Positions 1 through 9,697 of a stretch of 64,000 nt of DNA are shown one piece after another (within the stretch, counting starts at the first letter, position 1; each line of letters starts with the position of its first letter). The notes below the pieces were generated by a model. The model did not search any database. It was not told where the DNA came from and saw nothing but the letters and a program-made list of their open reading frames with translations. The stretch comes from Sphingomonas sp. dw_22 (GTDB lineage Bacteria > Pseudomonadota > Alphaproteobacteria > Sphingomonadales > Sphingomonadaceae), in assembly GCF_018449795.1 (NCBI RefSeq), contig NZ_JAAVVE010000001.1, forward strand, positions 124,001-188,000, given 5' to 3'. A program made the translations under genes and the position numbers.

Positions 1-84
1 GGCCGCGCAGGCGGCACCCGTCATCAGCGCGCGGCGCCCCATCGGCAGGCGGCCCATCGCATCGAACCCATTCTCCTTCGACAT
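1..84 (-). CDS. N-terminus of an exported protein (partial, runs off window)
   Basis: Only the first 28 codons are in the window. The ATG at 84 overlaps the DUF2891 stop codon in an ATGA junction, so this is the fourth gene of the DUF969-DUF979-DUF2891 operon. The visible residues contain MGRRALMTGAACAA, which looks like the twin-arginine and hydrophobic start of a Tat or Sec signal peptide. The mature protein is not visible, so no function is given. From context it could be an exported hydrolase or binding protein for the oxoproline or pyroglutamyl substrate, but that is inference. Confidence 0.6.
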   Translation of the reverse strand, partial: MSKENGFDAMGRLPMGRRALMTGAACAA

Positions 85-1109
85 CACTTTTCCTCCTGGC
101 CGGCTTCGAGCGCAAGCAGCGCATAGGTCGCGACCCAATGGGTGCTGACGTAATTCCCCTCGACCTTGTCGAGGCCCTCGGCGAGCGTGGCGTCGGCCGC
201 CTTGAGCAGCACGTCGGCGCGCGGATCCCCGGCGGGCACGGCGCCGGCCAAGTTGCGCATCGCCCAGGCGCGGCTGAGGTTGAGCCCGTCGAGATGGGCG
301 AGGTGCCCGTCGCTGCGATCGGTGACGATCATCGGCTGCAGCAGGAAGGCCGGCTGGCCGGCGCCGAGATCGGGCATAAAGCGGCGGAACCAGCCGTTGA
401 AGGCGTCCGGGGGCAGCAGCCGCCGCATCGCCTCCGCCGTGGTGATCGCGGGCGAGAGGAAATCGGTGCCGCCGAAATCGTGACGCGTGGGCGCGACATC
501 GTCGCCGAACCAGCGGAGCGCGCACTGGCGCATCAGCTCGATCAGCGCCGTATCGCCCACCGCCTTGGCATAATCATAGGTGAGCGCGAGCGAGAAGGCC
601 GAATTGGGGTGCATGCCGCCCCGCACCGGGTTCGACAGGCGACGGAAATAGAGCCCGAGCCGCTTCGCCAGATCCTGCGCCAGCGGCATCATCGTGCGCG
701 CCCAGCGCTGGCCGGCCTCGTCCTTGTACTGCAGCAGTTCGGCGCTGAGCTTGAGCAGCCACACCCAGCCATAGGGCCGCTCGAACTCCTCGCTGTACGG
801 CCGCGTGAAAAAGGCCATCTCCCCCGCCACCTTTTCCGGCACGAAGGCCCGGTCGAGCTGGGCGACGATCTGCGCGCGCTGCGGCAGGTCCGGGAACAGG
901 CGGTTCAGCCGCGACAGCAGCCAATAGCCATGGACGCAGCTATGCCAGTCGTAGCTGCCATAGAAGATCGGATGGAATTGCGGGCCCGTGATCGCCAGCT
1001 CGGCGGGGCTCATCAGCGCCTCGCCGGCATAATGGGGATATTCCAGCGCGACGTGACCGAGCGCGATCCGGCAGAATTCGGAAGCGAGTTGAGGTGAGAG
1101 TTGCTTCAT
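84..1109 (-). CDS. DUF2891 domain protein
   Basis: A 341-residue protein that I recognise as DUF2891. It has no obvious signal peptide and is rich in Trp, His and Tyr (for example the FYGSYDWHSCVHGYW stretch near residues 40-54), which suggests an alpha-helical, toroid-like enzyme fold. The family has no settled activity that I know of. The start at 1109 is chosen because its ATG overlaps the DUF979 stop (ATGA) and removes 63 poorly conserved codons from the open frame. Its tight coupling to DUF969/DUF979 suggests a role in using the compound that transporter imports. Family assignment is fairly secure; function is unknown. Confidence 0.85.
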   Translation of the reverse strand: MKQLSPQLASEFCRIALGHVALEYPHYAGEALMSPAELAITGPQFHPIFYGSYDWHSCVHGYWLLSRLNRLFPDLPQRAQIVAQLDRAFVPEKVAGEMAFFTRPYSEEFERPYGWVWLLKLSAELLQYKDEAGQRWARTMMPLAQDLAKRLGLYFRRLSNPVRGGMHPNSAFSLALTYDYAKAVGDTALIELMRQCALRWFGDDVAPTRHDFGGTDFLSPAITTAEAMRRLLPPDAFNGWFRRFMPDLGAGQPAFLLQPMIVTDRSDGHLAHLDGLNLSRAWAMRNLAGAVPAGDPRADVLLKAADATLAEGLDKVEGNYVSTHWVATYALLALEAGQEEK

Positions 1110-2059
1110 CGGCGATACACCCAAAAGGCCATCAACCCCGTGTTGAAGGCGAGGAGAAGGAACGCCGTCGGCACCTGGGCGCAGATGACGGCGTAGCGGT
1201 TGCGCAGTTCCAGCACGGCGGCGGGAACGAGGTTGTAGTTGGCGGCCATCGGGGTCAGCAGCGTGCCGCAGAAGCCCGAAAGCATGCCGACCGCGCACAT
1301 GATCGTCGGATCGCCGCCGAAGCGGCCGACGACGAACGGCATGCCGATCCCGGCGGTGACGATCGGAAAGGCCGCGAAGGCGTTGCCCAGGAGGATCGTG
1401 AACAGCGCCATGCCGATCGTGTAGGCGAGCACCGCGGTGATCGGCGCGGTCATCGGCAGGTAATGGGTGACGATATCGCCCACCACGCCACCCACGCCCG
1501 CGATGGCGAACAGCACGCCGAGCGCGGCCAGCGCCTGGGGGAGCACGATCGCCCAGCCGATCGAATCCGCGAGCCGGCGCCCTTCATGGACCGGTGCCGC
1601 CTTGCCCGGCCGCAACATCGCCATCGCCAGCGCCGTCGCGAGCAACGCGCCGATGCCGAGCGCGACCAGCGTCACCTGCTTGGGATCGACCAGCTTCATC
1701 CCCGCGATCGTGCCGGTGGGAACGAGCAGGGTCGCCGCGACGGTGACGGCGGGCACGAGCAGCGCCGGCACGAACAGCCAGTTGCCGTGCCGCCGCGCGC
1801 TCTCGACCCGCTCGGCGTCCGACGTGCCGGTCGCTCCCGCGGGCCGGAGGCCCAGCGCGGCGGTGAGCGTCATCACCAGCAGCAGGATGCCGGTCGCCAG
1901 CGGCGGGATATGGCCGCCGAGCCCGGTCGCCGCCGCGAAGCTGCCCCAGAAAGCGGCGCTGCGCCACCAGCGGGGATGCGACCGATCGAGCACATGGCCG
2001 GTCGCGAACGCCGCGAACATCAGGCCTACGACCGCGAAGAAGAAATCGACGCCGATCAT
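1106..2059 (-). CDS. DUF979 family subunit of predicted 5-oxoproline transporter
   Basis: A 317-residue polytopic membrane protein with about eight to nine hydrophobic segments, starting MIGVDFFFAVVGLMFAAF and ending with a short FWVYRR tail. It matches DUF979, which always pairs with DUF969 and is annotated as a subunit of a 5-oxoproline transporter. Its ATG at 2059 overlaps the DUF969 stop by four bases, and its own stop overlaps the DUF2891 start, so the three are translationally coupled. Nearby GC-rich frames on both strands are shadows. Transport of 5-oxoproline is family knowledge, supported here by a 5-oxoprolinase gene 4 kb away. Confidence 0.85.
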   Translation of the reverse strand: MIGVDFFFAVVGLMFAAFATGHVLDRSHPRWWRSAAFWGSFAAATGLGGHIPPLATGILLLVMTLTAALGLRPAGATGTSDAERVESARRHGNWLFVPALLVPAVTVAATLLVPTGTIAGMKLVDPKQVTLVALGIGALLATALAMAMLRPGKAAPVHEGRRLADSIGWAIVLPQALAALGVLFAIAGVGGVVGDIVTHYLPMTAPITAVLAYTIGMALFTILLGNAFAAFPIVTAGIGMPFVVGRFGGDPTIMCAVGMLSGFCGTLLTPMAANYNLVPAAVLELRNRYAVICAQVPTAFLLLAFNTGLMAFWVYRR

Positions 2060-2739
2060 CGCGCCCGGCTCCACGCGCGATCGAGCAGGACCAGGCGCCC
2101 CCCATGGATCACGAAGGCGGCGATCGCGGTGGGGATCGCCCATTTCGCGACCGCGAGCGGCGCCAGCACGACGCCATATTGCGCCATGAAGGAGATGATG
2201 AGCAGGATCGATCCGACCGCGACGAACAGATCCTCGCCGAAGAACAGCCCGACATTGTCGGCGGCGGCGGCATGGGCGCGGATACGCTCGCGCAGCTCGG
2301 GCGCCAGTTCCGCCCCGTCCGTCGCGTCGGCGGCCGCCTCGGCCATCGGCGCTACCACCGGCCTTACCATCTGGACATGCCCGCCCAGCGCGTTGAGGCC
2401 CAGCGAGGCGCTGATCTGGCGCAGCGCCAGATAGCCGATCAGCACGCGCCCCGGCGTCGCGCCCGAGAGCTTCGCCACCAGCATCCGCGCCCGCTCGCGG
2501 ATGCCGCCGCGCTCCAGCAGGCCGATCACCGGCAGGATCAGCCAGGGAATGGCGATGAACCGATTGTCGGCGAATGCCTTGCCGAACGCCGAGACTGCCG
2601 CGATCGGCCCCATGCCGGCGGCCAGCGCCGTCACCAGCGCGGCAAGCGTCACTACCAGCAGCGCGTTGAGGCGCAGCACGAAACCGGCGATCACCACCGC
2701 CACTCCCGCCAATACCCAGATGCTGCCGTCGACGGCCAT
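2056..2739 (-). CDS. DUF969 family subunit of predicted 5-oxoproline transporter
   Basis: A 227-residue membrane protein with about five to six transmembrane segments (MAVDGSIWVLAGVAVVIAGF at the start) and the DUF969 signature of a conserved IPWLILPVIGLLERGG stretch around residues 65-80. It is the partner of DUF979. The start at 2739 follows a run of six Gs five bases upstream; an in-frame ATG at 2763 would add eight residues. It is the first gene of a minus-strand operon whose promoter lies in the intergenic region shared with the divergent TonB receptor, next to a 25-bp palindrome. Confidence 0.85.
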   Translation of the reverse strand: MAVDGSIWVLAGVAVVIAGFVLRLNALLVVTLAALVTALAAGMGPIAAVSAFGKAFADNRFIAIPWLILPVIGLLERGGIRERARMLVAKLSGATPGRVLIGYLALRQISASLGLNALGGHVQMVRPVVAPMAEAAADATDGAELAPELRERIRAHAAAADNVGLFFGEDLFVAVGSILLIISFMAQYGVVLAPLAVAKWAIPTAIAAFVIHGGRLVLLDRAWSRAR

Positions 2740-2847
2740 AAACGCCCCCCAAAGGATTTTCATCGAGGCGCCCGCTCCATCCGCCCGGCAGTGGCGGTGA
2801 AAGGGGGCTCCCTTGCCTCCGAAGGGCATTCAACGGGTTGTTTTTCC

Positions 2848-2872
2848 AATTGTCAATATGACGTTGACAATT
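2848..2872. promoter_or_regulatory. 25-bp palindromic operator candidate between transporter operon and TonB receptor
   Basis: AATTGTCAA, seven bases, then TTGACAATT: a perfect 9-bp inverted repeat in the 338-bp gap between the divergent DUF969 operon and the TonB receptor gene. The right arm contains a consensus TTGACA -35 hexamer reading toward the receptor, and the left arm has one reading toward the transporter. A bound repressor would block both promoters. No other gene or RNA is seen in this gap (2740-3077). The cognate regulator is not identified. Confidence 0.65.
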
Positions 2873-3077
2873 TGTAGAGATTGCGTTCACATATTCCCTG
2901 CTTGAAATTAAGTTGCCGGATCGGGGCAGCAAAGCGTGGATTCGAAATCCCCCGGAGCCGCCCGGGAAGTCCCGGCAAGTGAACGTCAAGCCAATTCAAA
3001 TAATATCTCAAATAAAACACTGAAAAAAATAAAATCCGCAGGATGGCACGCAAATCCGACCATCAAGGGGACAGGGA

Positions 3078-5819
3078 ATGAGATACACCAGGCACAAATC
3101 CACCATGTTGGCGACCTGCGCGCTGATGTCGCTAGCCGCCGCTTATCCGGCATTCGCACAGACCGAGGTACCCCAGGACCAGGCGGCCACGGCGCCGCTG
3201 CCCGAGAGCCAGGAGGAGCCGTCCGGCGGGGATATCGTCGTCACCGGCTCGCGCCTGGCCGGCACGGCGCTGACCTCCTCGGCCCCCGTCACCGTGCTCG
3301 GCCGCGACCAGATCGATTCGAGCGGAACGGCCAGCGTCGGCGAGCTGCTGCAGCAGTTGCCGGTGGCGTCCCCGGCGGCGTCGGACTCCGCGGGCCGCGG
3401 CAATTCGGGCACCGCCAATGTCGCGCTGCGCGGCCTGAGCGCGATCAACACGCTCGTCCTCATCAACGGCCGCCGCGTGCTGGCCAACAGCGCCGACGGC
3501 ACGGTCGACCTCAACAGCGTGCCGTTCGAGGCGATCGATCGCGTGGAGGTGCTGCAGGACGGCGCCTCGGCGATCTACGGCTCGGATGCGATCGCGGGCG
3601 TGGTCAACCTCATCATGCGCCGCTCGTTCGACGGGCTCCAGCTCAAGGCCGGCAGCGGCATCTCGAGCCGGGGCGACCTGGCGCGCTATGAGTTCAGCGG
3701 CACGTTCGGCCAGAAATCCGACGATGGCGGCTATGTCTTCACCGCCAGCTACCGGCACCAGGACGGCAACCTCATTATCGACCGCCCGATCAGCCGCGAC
3801 ATCAACTTCATGGACCGGGGCGGCCGTAACTTCCGCGACACCGCGACGCTGAACCCGTCCTTCTCCAACATCGATCCCGCCAATCCGAGCAAGATCTACA
3901 TCCTGAAGGACGGGGTGACGCGCGGCGAGACGCTGGACGATTTCCGGCCCTATTGCTTCCCCGACTATGGATCGCCCTGCGCCGGCGGCGTCGACGACGG
4001 CCTCAACTATTGGCAGACCGAGACCAGCCAGTCGGAAGTTTCACAGTTCAACCTGTGGTTCTCCGGCGAGCATGAACTGGGCGATTCGGTGAAGGCCTAT
4101 GTCGAGGCGTCGCTCAACAATCGCCAATCCTACGGCTATATCGGCCAGCGCCTGTCGATGGGCGACTACACGGTCAGCGCGCTCAATCCCTATAACCCGT
4201 TCGGCCGCGACCTGCGCGTCTACAAGACGCTGTCGAACGAGCAGGGCCTGGGCGGCGGCGCCCGCAGCGACGTGGATTCGACCTTCTACCGCTTCGTCGC
4301 CGGGCTCGAGGGCTCGTTCGACAGCAACTGGAAGTGGGACTTCTCCGGCAATTACGAGCGCCTCCACCAATATACCGACGCAGGCAACGGCGTGGTCCAG
4401 TCGCGGCTGCGGCTTGCGCTGGGCGACCCGGCGGCGTGCGCGGCGGTGGCCGGATGCGTGCCGATCGACGTGTTTGGCGCGGGCGGATCGGGCTCGATCA
4501 CGCCGGCGATGCTCGCCTTCGTCACCGCGCCGCACTATCGCGACGTGACGTCGGAGATGAAGGCGCTCGACGCCAATATCTCGGGCACGCTGTTCAACCT
4601 GCCGGCGGGCCCGGTCGGCGTCGCGATCGGCGGCGAATATCGCACCGAGAGCTTCCAGCAGCTCCAGGACAATGCCCCCGATTATTCGCCCCAGACCCCG
4701 AACTTCCTGCCGCCGGAGCGCAAGGTCGCCGAGGTCTATGGCGAGGTCTCGGTGCCGCTGCTGCGCGACATCCCGCTGATCCACAGCCTCGATCTCGACG
4801 GCGCGGTGCGGTATTCGCACTACAACGCCTTCGGCTCGACGACCAATCCGAAGCTCGGCATCAAGTGGCGGCCGATCCGCGACCTGATGATCCGTGGATC
4901 CTGGGGCACCGGCTTCCGCGCGCCGAACTTCACCGAGGCGAACAGCACCCAGAGCCGCAGCGCGCGGCCGGTGGTCGATCCCTGCTCGGGCGCGGATTTC
5001 GCCAGTTATCCGGGCTGCGGCGGCCGGCGCGCGCCGGCGATCGTCTCCGCCTATGTCACCAGCGGCGGCAATCCCGACCTCCAGCCGGAAACCGCCAGAA
5101 CCTGGACGGCGGGCGCCGTGTGGACGCCGGCCTTCGCGCCCCGCCTGTCGGTGACCGCCGACTATTTCCGCATCACGAAGAAGAACATCATCGGCACCGC
5201 CGATTTCAACTATGTCGCATTGCAGAACGCGATGGGCGTGCCGGCGTTCGCCGGGGCGGTGATCCGCGACCAGGACAATATGCTGCTGGAGGTGCAGGCC
5301 GTCCGCGACAACCTGCTGGAGCAATCGATCGACGGCATCGACGGCAGCATCGACTACACCACCGCCCAGGCATCCTGGGGCAAGCTGAACCTGCGGCTCG
5401 ATGCCACCTATCTCAACAGCTACAAGCTGTCCCCGGCGGCGGGCCAGCCGGCGATCGAGCGGGTGGGCACCTATTCGATCGCGCTCGGCACGCTCGCCAA
5501 GTTCCGCGGGAATGTCTCGGCGACCTGGACGCTCGGCGATCTCTCGGTCAACTACAACATGCGCTATGTCGGGCCGGTGCGGAACGAGGCGTCGCTGCTC
5601 ATCGACGGCCATTACCTGCAGGCCGACGATTACATGCAGCACGACCTGGCGATCAACTATGATCTGGAAAGCCAGAAGTCCCGCATTACCCTGGGCGTCG
5701 AGAATGTCGGCGACGCGATGCCGCCTTTCCTGGAGGGCAATTACTTCAACGGCTTCGACCAGACGACGTTCAATTCGCGCGGCCGGTATTTCTACATGCG
5801 GCTTCAGAAGAATTTCTGA
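3078..5819 (+). CDS. TonB-dependent outer membrane receptor
   Basis: A 913-residue outer-membrane receptor. It has a signal peptide ending AYPAFAQ at about residue 28, an N-terminal spacer, the TonB-box/plug start GDIVVTGSRL at about residue 51, the plug motif LINGRRV, then a long beta-barrel ending in aromatic F (YFYMRLQKNF). The start at 3078 has a purine-rich AAGGGGACAGGGA ribosome site. It is divergent from the DUF969/DUF979 transporter operon and upstream of a convergent 5-oxoprolinase gene, so 5-oxoproline or pyroglutamyl/gamma-glutamyl peptides are likely substrates. That substrate is inferred only from neighbours. Confidence 0.9.
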   Translation: MRYTRHKSTMLATCALMSLAAAYPAFAQTEVPQDQAATAPLPESQEEPSGGDIVVTGSRLAGTALTSSAPVTVLGRDQIDSSGTASVGELLQQLPVASPAASDSAGRGNSGTANVALRGLSAINTLVLINGRRVLANSADGTVDLNSVPFEAIDRVEVLQDGASAIYGSDAIAGVVNLIMRRSFDGLQLKAGSGISSRGDLARYEFSGTFGQKSDDGGYVFTASYRHQDGNLIIDRPISRDINFMDRGGRNFRDTATLNPSFSNIDPANPSKIYILKDGVTRGETLDDFRPYCFPDYGSPCAGGVDDGLNYWQTETSQSEVSQFNLWFSGEHELGDSVKAYVEASLNNRQSYGYIGQRLSMGDYTVSALNPYNPFGRDLRVYKTLSNEQGLGGGARSDVDSTFYRFVAGLEGSFDSNWKWDFSGNYERLHQYTDAGNGVVQSRLRLALGDPAACAAVAGCVPIDVFGAGGSGSITPAMLAFVTAPHYRDVTSEMKALDANISGTLFNLPAGPVGVAIGGEYRTESFQQLQDNAPDYSPQTPNFLPPERKVAEVYGEVSVPLLRDIPLIHSLDLDGAVRYSHYNAFGSTTNPKLGIKWRPIRDLMIRGSWGTGFRAPNFTEANSTQSRSARPVVDPCSGADFASYPGCGGRRAPAIVSAYVTSGGNPDLQPETARTWTAGAVWTPAFAPRLSVTADYFRITKKNIIGTADFNYVALQNAMGVPAFAGAVIRDQDNMLLEVQAVRDNLLEQSIDGIDGSIDYTTAQASWGKLNLRLDATYLNSYKLSPAAGQPAIERVGTYSIALGTLAKFRGNVSATWTLGDLSVNYNMRYVGPVRNEASLLIDGHYLQADDYMQHDLAINYDLESQKSRITLGVENVGDAMPPFLEGNYFNGFDQTTFNSRGRYFYMRLQKNF

Positions 5820-5861
5820 TCTCCGCCTGCGGCGCAGCCCCCTGGGCCGCAGGCACTCCTC

Positions 5862-5896
5862 AAGGCACGGTGGACCTCCGCCGTGCCTTATTTTTT
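5862..5896 (+). terminator. Rho-independent terminator after TonB receptor
   Basis: AAGGCACGG, a 10-base loop, then CCGTGCCTT, followed by A and six Ts. This is a classic intrinsic terminator 42 bases after the receptor stop codon. Confidence 0.8.
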
Positions 5897-5935
5897 GGAA
5901 TGATGCGGCGGCCGAGTCCGTTAGAATCCCCTCCC

Positions 5936-6022
5936 CGGCGAAGGCCGGGCCCCAGTCTCCACCAAGTCGCGAGGGCGCAGCGCCATCTCCTCTACGCTGC
6001 AACTGGGGCCCGGCCTTCGCCG
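5936..6022. repeat. Long inverted repeat (sphingomonad-type intergenic hairpin)
   Basis: Arms 5936-5956 and 6002-6022 are perfect 21-base reverse complements around a 45-base loop. The arm core is GGCGAAGGCCGGGCCCCAGT. Similar GC-rich paired repeats are frequent between sphingomonad genes. It lies between the convergent TonB receptor and oxoprolinase genes, and could act as a transcription barrier for the latter. Confidence 0.75.
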
Positions 6023-6054
6023 AGGAAAAAGAGACTGCCTAAAGCCCCGGTCGC

Positions 6055-9000
6055 CTATTCCGCGGCGGCCTTGTACTCCGCCGCAATCGCCCCGAAGCCG
6101 CCGCCGCCGGGCGTCTCGATCGTGATGAGATCGCCCGCTTCCAGCTCGACCTGGTCGGTCCCGGTCAGGATGACGCGCGAACCGTCGGCACGCTCGACCC
6201 ATTGCCGCCCGACCGCGCCATCGCCGCCGCCTTCGAGCCCGAACGGCGCCACTTCGCGCCGCGACGAGACGATCGTCGCGGTGAGCTGCTCCAGCGCGCG
6301 CATCTGGCGCACCACGCCGTCGCCTCCGCGATGCCGCCCCTCGCCGCCCGAGCCCCGGCGGATGCCGAAGCGCTCCAGCCGCACCGGATAGCGCAGCTCC
6401 AGTATCTCGGGATCGGTGATGCGGGTGTTGGTCATATGGGTATGGACCGCCGACACGCCGTCGAAATCCGGCCCGGCGCCGGAGCCGCCGCAGATCGTCT
6501 CGTAATATTGGGTCCGCGCGTTGCCGAACAGGAAGTTGTTCATCGTCCCCTGCGCGCTGGCGACCACGCCGAGCGCACCGAGCAGCGCGTTGCACACCGC
6601 CTGCGCGGTCTCGGTATTGCCGGCCACCACCGCCGCGCCCGGCAGCGGCGAGAGGAAGCATCCCTCCGGCACGATGATGTCGAGCGGCGCCATGCAGCCT
6701 TCGTTAAGCGGCAGGTCATGGCCCACCAGGCAGCGGAAGGCATAGAGCACCGCCGCGCGCGTCACCGCCGGCGGCGCGTTGAAGTTGGTCTTGCGCTGCG
6801 GGCTGGTGCCGGTGAAATCGATCACCGCCGATCGCGCCGCGCGGTCCACCGACACCGCGACCTTCAGCACCGCGCCATCGTCCATCCGATAGGTGAAGCT
6901 GCCGTTGCCGATCCCGGCGATGACGCGGCGGAAGCTTTCCTCGCCATTCGCCATCACATGGCCGAGATAGCAGCGCACGCCCTCCCAGCCATAGCGATCG
7001 ACCAGCGCGGTGATTTCGCGGATGCCGGTTTCGTTGGCGGCAATCTGCGCCTTGATGTCCGCGACGTTGACGTCCGGGCTGCGCGCCGGCCAGGGCCCCG
7101 AGCCGAGCAGGTCGCGGAATTCCTGCTCGCGCAGCACGCCGCCGTCCAGCAGCAGGAAATCGTCGATCACCACGCCTTCCTCGGCCAGCGTCGAGGAATC
7201 CGCCGGGGTGGAGCCCGGCGCGGTGCCGCCGATATCGGCATGATGGCCGCGATTGCCGACGAAGAAGCGGATCTCCCTGCCCTCGGGATCGAATACCGGC
7301 GCGATCACCGTGACGTCCGGCAGGTGCGTGCCGCCCCGGAAGGGATTGTTGAGCACCACCATGTCGCCCGGCTTGAGCGTGGCGCCGCGCAACGCGATCA
7401 CCGTCCGCACGCTGTCGCTCATCGCGCCGAGATGCACCGGCACATGCGGCGCGTTGGCGACGAGATTGCCCTCCGCGTCGAACAGCGCGCAGGAGAAGTC
7501 GAGCCGTTCCTTGATGTTGACGCTGGTCGAGGTGTGACGGAGCACCGCCCCCATCTGATCTGCAACCGCCATGAACAGGTTATTGAACAGCTCGAGCAGC
7601 ATCGGGTCGGCGACCTCGCTCGCCGCGATCCGCTGGCCGGCGCGCTGCCGGCCGGCGCGGCGGACCAGCAGGTTGCCGGCGCCGTCCACCTCGGCGCTCC
7701 AGCCGCTCTCGATCACCGTGGTCGCCAGCCCTTCGCGGATCAGCGCCGGCCCGGCGATGCGGTCCCCGGCGAGCAGCGCGTCGCGATCATGGACGGGGGC
7801 GTCATGCGCCGCGCCCTGGCTCCAGAGGGCAATCTGCTCCAGCACCGGCACGGGATCGCCGGCCGGCCTGCGCGCCAGCTCGGGCGAGCGCACCGCCTCC
7901 CCGGCCAGCACCGCCTCCACCTCGACGCTGTCGACGATGATCTCGCGCTCCGGCGTCGAGAAGCCGAAGCGCGCCCGATGCGCCGCGTCAAACGCCGCCG
8001 TCATGGCATCGACAGCGTCGAGCGGCACCTCCAGCGTGGTGTCGGTGCCGTCATAGCGCAGATGCGCGCGGCGGATCAGCGTGACCGCACCGTCGCCGAG
8101 CCCCGGGGCGAGCGCCGCCCGCGCCTCGGCGGCCAGCGCCGCGACCCGCTCCGCCACCGCATCGGCCGAATCCGCGCCCAGCGGACGCTCGACCGCGCCG
8201 CGCCGCACCGCGCTCTGATCGGCAAGTCCCATGCCATAGGCGGAAAGTACCCCGGCAAAGGGGTGGACCAGCACCGTGCCGATGCCGAGCTCCTCGGCGA
8301 CCAGGCAGGCATGCTGGCCGCCTGCGCCGCCAAAGCATTGCAGCGCGAAATCGGCAGCGTCATGGCCGCGCTCGGTCGAGACCTCCTTGATCGCCCGCGC
8401 CATGTTGGCGACGGCGACGCGCACGAAGCTTTCGGCGATCTCGCGGGGATCCTGCCCGCGCCCGGTCGCCGCCGCCACGTCCTGCGCCAGCGCGGCGAAA
8501 CGCGCCTCGACGACCGCGCGATCGAGCGGCTGGTCGCCGTCCCGGCCGAAGATGGCCGGGAAATAGCTGGGGCTGATCTTGCCCAGCATCAGGTTGGCGT
8601 CGGTGATGGTCAGCGGGCCGCCGCGCCGATAGCAGGCCGGGCCGGGATTGGCCCCGGCGCTGTCAGGCCCCACGCGGAAGCGCGAGCCGTCGAAATGCAG
8701 GATCGACCCGCCGCCGGCCGCGACCGTGTTGATCGCCATCATCGGCACGCGCACCTGCACGCCCGCCACCTCCGCGTCGATCACCCGCTCGGGCGCGCCG
8801 GCATAGAGCGCGACGTCGGTCGAGGTGCCGCCCATGTCGAAGCCGATGATCCGCTCGATCCCCGCCGCCGCCGCCGTGCGCGCCGCGCCGACCACGCCGC
8901 CGGCCGGGCCGGAGAGGATCGCATCCTTGCCCCGGAAGCGCGCCTGATCGGTCAGCCCACCGCTCGACTGCATGAAATAGAGCGCGGTGCCGTCCAGCTC

Positions 9001-9684
9001 GCCCGCGATCCGGTCGACATAGTCGCGCAGCACCGGCGAGAGATAGGCGTCCACCACCGTGGTCCAGCCGCGCGGGACGAGGCCAACCAGCGCGCTCACC
9101 TCATGGCTGGCCGAGACATGAACGAAGCCCGCCGCGCGCGCCAGCTCCGCCAGCCGCTGCTCGACCGTCGGATATTTCCAGCTATGCGCCAGCGCGATCG
9201 CGCAGGTCTCCAGCCCATCGGCCCGGCGGCGCGCCAGCATCGCGCGCACCGCGTCCTCGTCGAGCGGCACCAGCGTTTCGCCGTCGATATCGACGCGCCC
9301 GCCCACTTCCTCGACCGCCTCATAGATCGGCTCGGGCAGCTTGATGTTCAGGTCGAACAGGCGCGGCCGCGCCTGGTTGCCGATCCGCAGCACGTCGGCG
9401 AAGCCCTGGTCGACCAGCAGCAGCACCCGTGATCCGCGCCGTTCGAGCAGCGCGTTGGTGGCGACGGTGGTGCCCATCTTGACGCTGTCGATCGCTTCGG
9501 GCGGCAGCGGCGCATCGGCGGCGAGGCCGAGCAGTGCGCGGATGCCCGCCGTAGCGGCGTCGCGATAGCGTTCCGGATTCTCACTCAGCAGCTTGGCGGA
9601 ACGGAAGCTGCCGTCCGGCGCACGGCCGACCACATCCGTGAACGTGCCGCCACGATCGATCCAGAACTGCCACTTGCCGCCCAT
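6055..9684 (-). CDS. 5-oxoprolinase (ATP-hydrolysing), HyuA-HyuB fusion
   Basis: A 1209-residue cytosolic enzyme of the hydantoinase/oxoprolinase family with both halves fused, as in eukaryotic OPLAH. The HyuA_N motif DRGGTFTDVVG is at residues 10-20, the hydantoinase-A glycine-rich motif GFDMGGTSTDVALY is near residue 285, and the HyuB half starts near residue 690 (LFNNLFMAVADQMG, then an SCALFD stretch). Family enzymes open 5-oxo-L-proline to L-glutamate using ATP. The ATG at 9684 is preceded by AAGGTG at five bases. The divergent MarR-like gene and the palindrome between them suggest substrate-responsive control. Acetone carboxylase and hydantoinase relatives look similar, but the full-length fusion and the DUF969/979 neighbours favour oxoprolinase. 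Confidence 0.88.
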   Translation of the reverse strand: MGGKWQFWIDRGGTFTDVVGRAPDGSFRSAKLLSENPERYRDAATAGIRALLGLAADAPLPPEAIDSVKMGTTVATNALLERRGSRVLLLVDQGFADVLRIGNQARPRLFDLNIKLPEPIYEAVEEVGGRVDIDGETLVPLDEDAVRAMLARRRADGLETCAIALAHSWKYPTVEQRLAELARAAGFVHVSASHEVSALVGLVPRGWTTVVDAYLSPVLRDYVDRIAGELDGTALYFMQSSGGLTDQARFRGKDAILSGPAGGVVGAARTAAAAGIERIIGFDMGGTSTDVALYAGAPERVIDAEVAGVQVRVPMMAINTVAAGGGSILHFDGSRFRVGPDSAGANPGPACYRRGGPLTITDANLMLGKISPSYFPAIFGRDGDQPLDRAVVEARFAALAQDVAAATGRGQDPREIAESFVRVAVANMARAIKEVSTERGHDAADFALQCFGGAGGQHACLVAEELGIGTVLVHPFAGVLSAYGMGLADQSAVRRGAVERPLGADSADAVAERVAALAAEARAALAPGLGDGAVTLIRRAHLRYDGTDTTLEVPLDAVDAMTAAFDAAHRARFGFSTPEREIIVDSVEVEAVLAGEAVRSPELARRPAGDPVPVLEQIALWSQGAAHDAPVHDRDALLAGDRIAGPALIREGLATTVIESGWSAEVDGAGNLLVRRAGRQRAGQRIAASEVADPMLLELFNNLFMAVADQMGAVLRHTSTSVNIKERLDFSCALFDAEGNLVANAPHVPVHLGAMSDSVRTVIALRGATLKPGDMVVLNNPFRGGTHLPDVTVIAPVFDPEGREIRFFVGNRGHHADIGGTAPGSTPADSSTLAEEGVVIDDFLLLDGGVLREQEFRDLLGSGPWPARSPDVNVADIKAQIAANETGIREITALVDRYGWEGVRCYLGHVMANGEESFRRVIAGIGNGSFTYRMDDGAVLKVAVSVDRAARSAVIDFTGTSPQRKTNFNAPPAVTRAAVLYAFRCLVGHDLPLNEGCMAPLDIIVPEGCFLSPLPGAAVVAGNTETAQAVCNALLGALGVVASAQGTMNNFLFGNARTQYYETICGGSGAGPDFDGVSAVHTHMTNTRITDPEILELRYPVRLERFGIRRGSGGEGRHRGGDGVVRQMRALEQLTATIVSSRREVAPFGLEGGGDGAVGRQWVERADGSRVILTGTDQVELEAGDLITIETPGGGGFGAIAAEYKAAAE

Positions 9685-9697
9685 TGTTCACCTTGAT

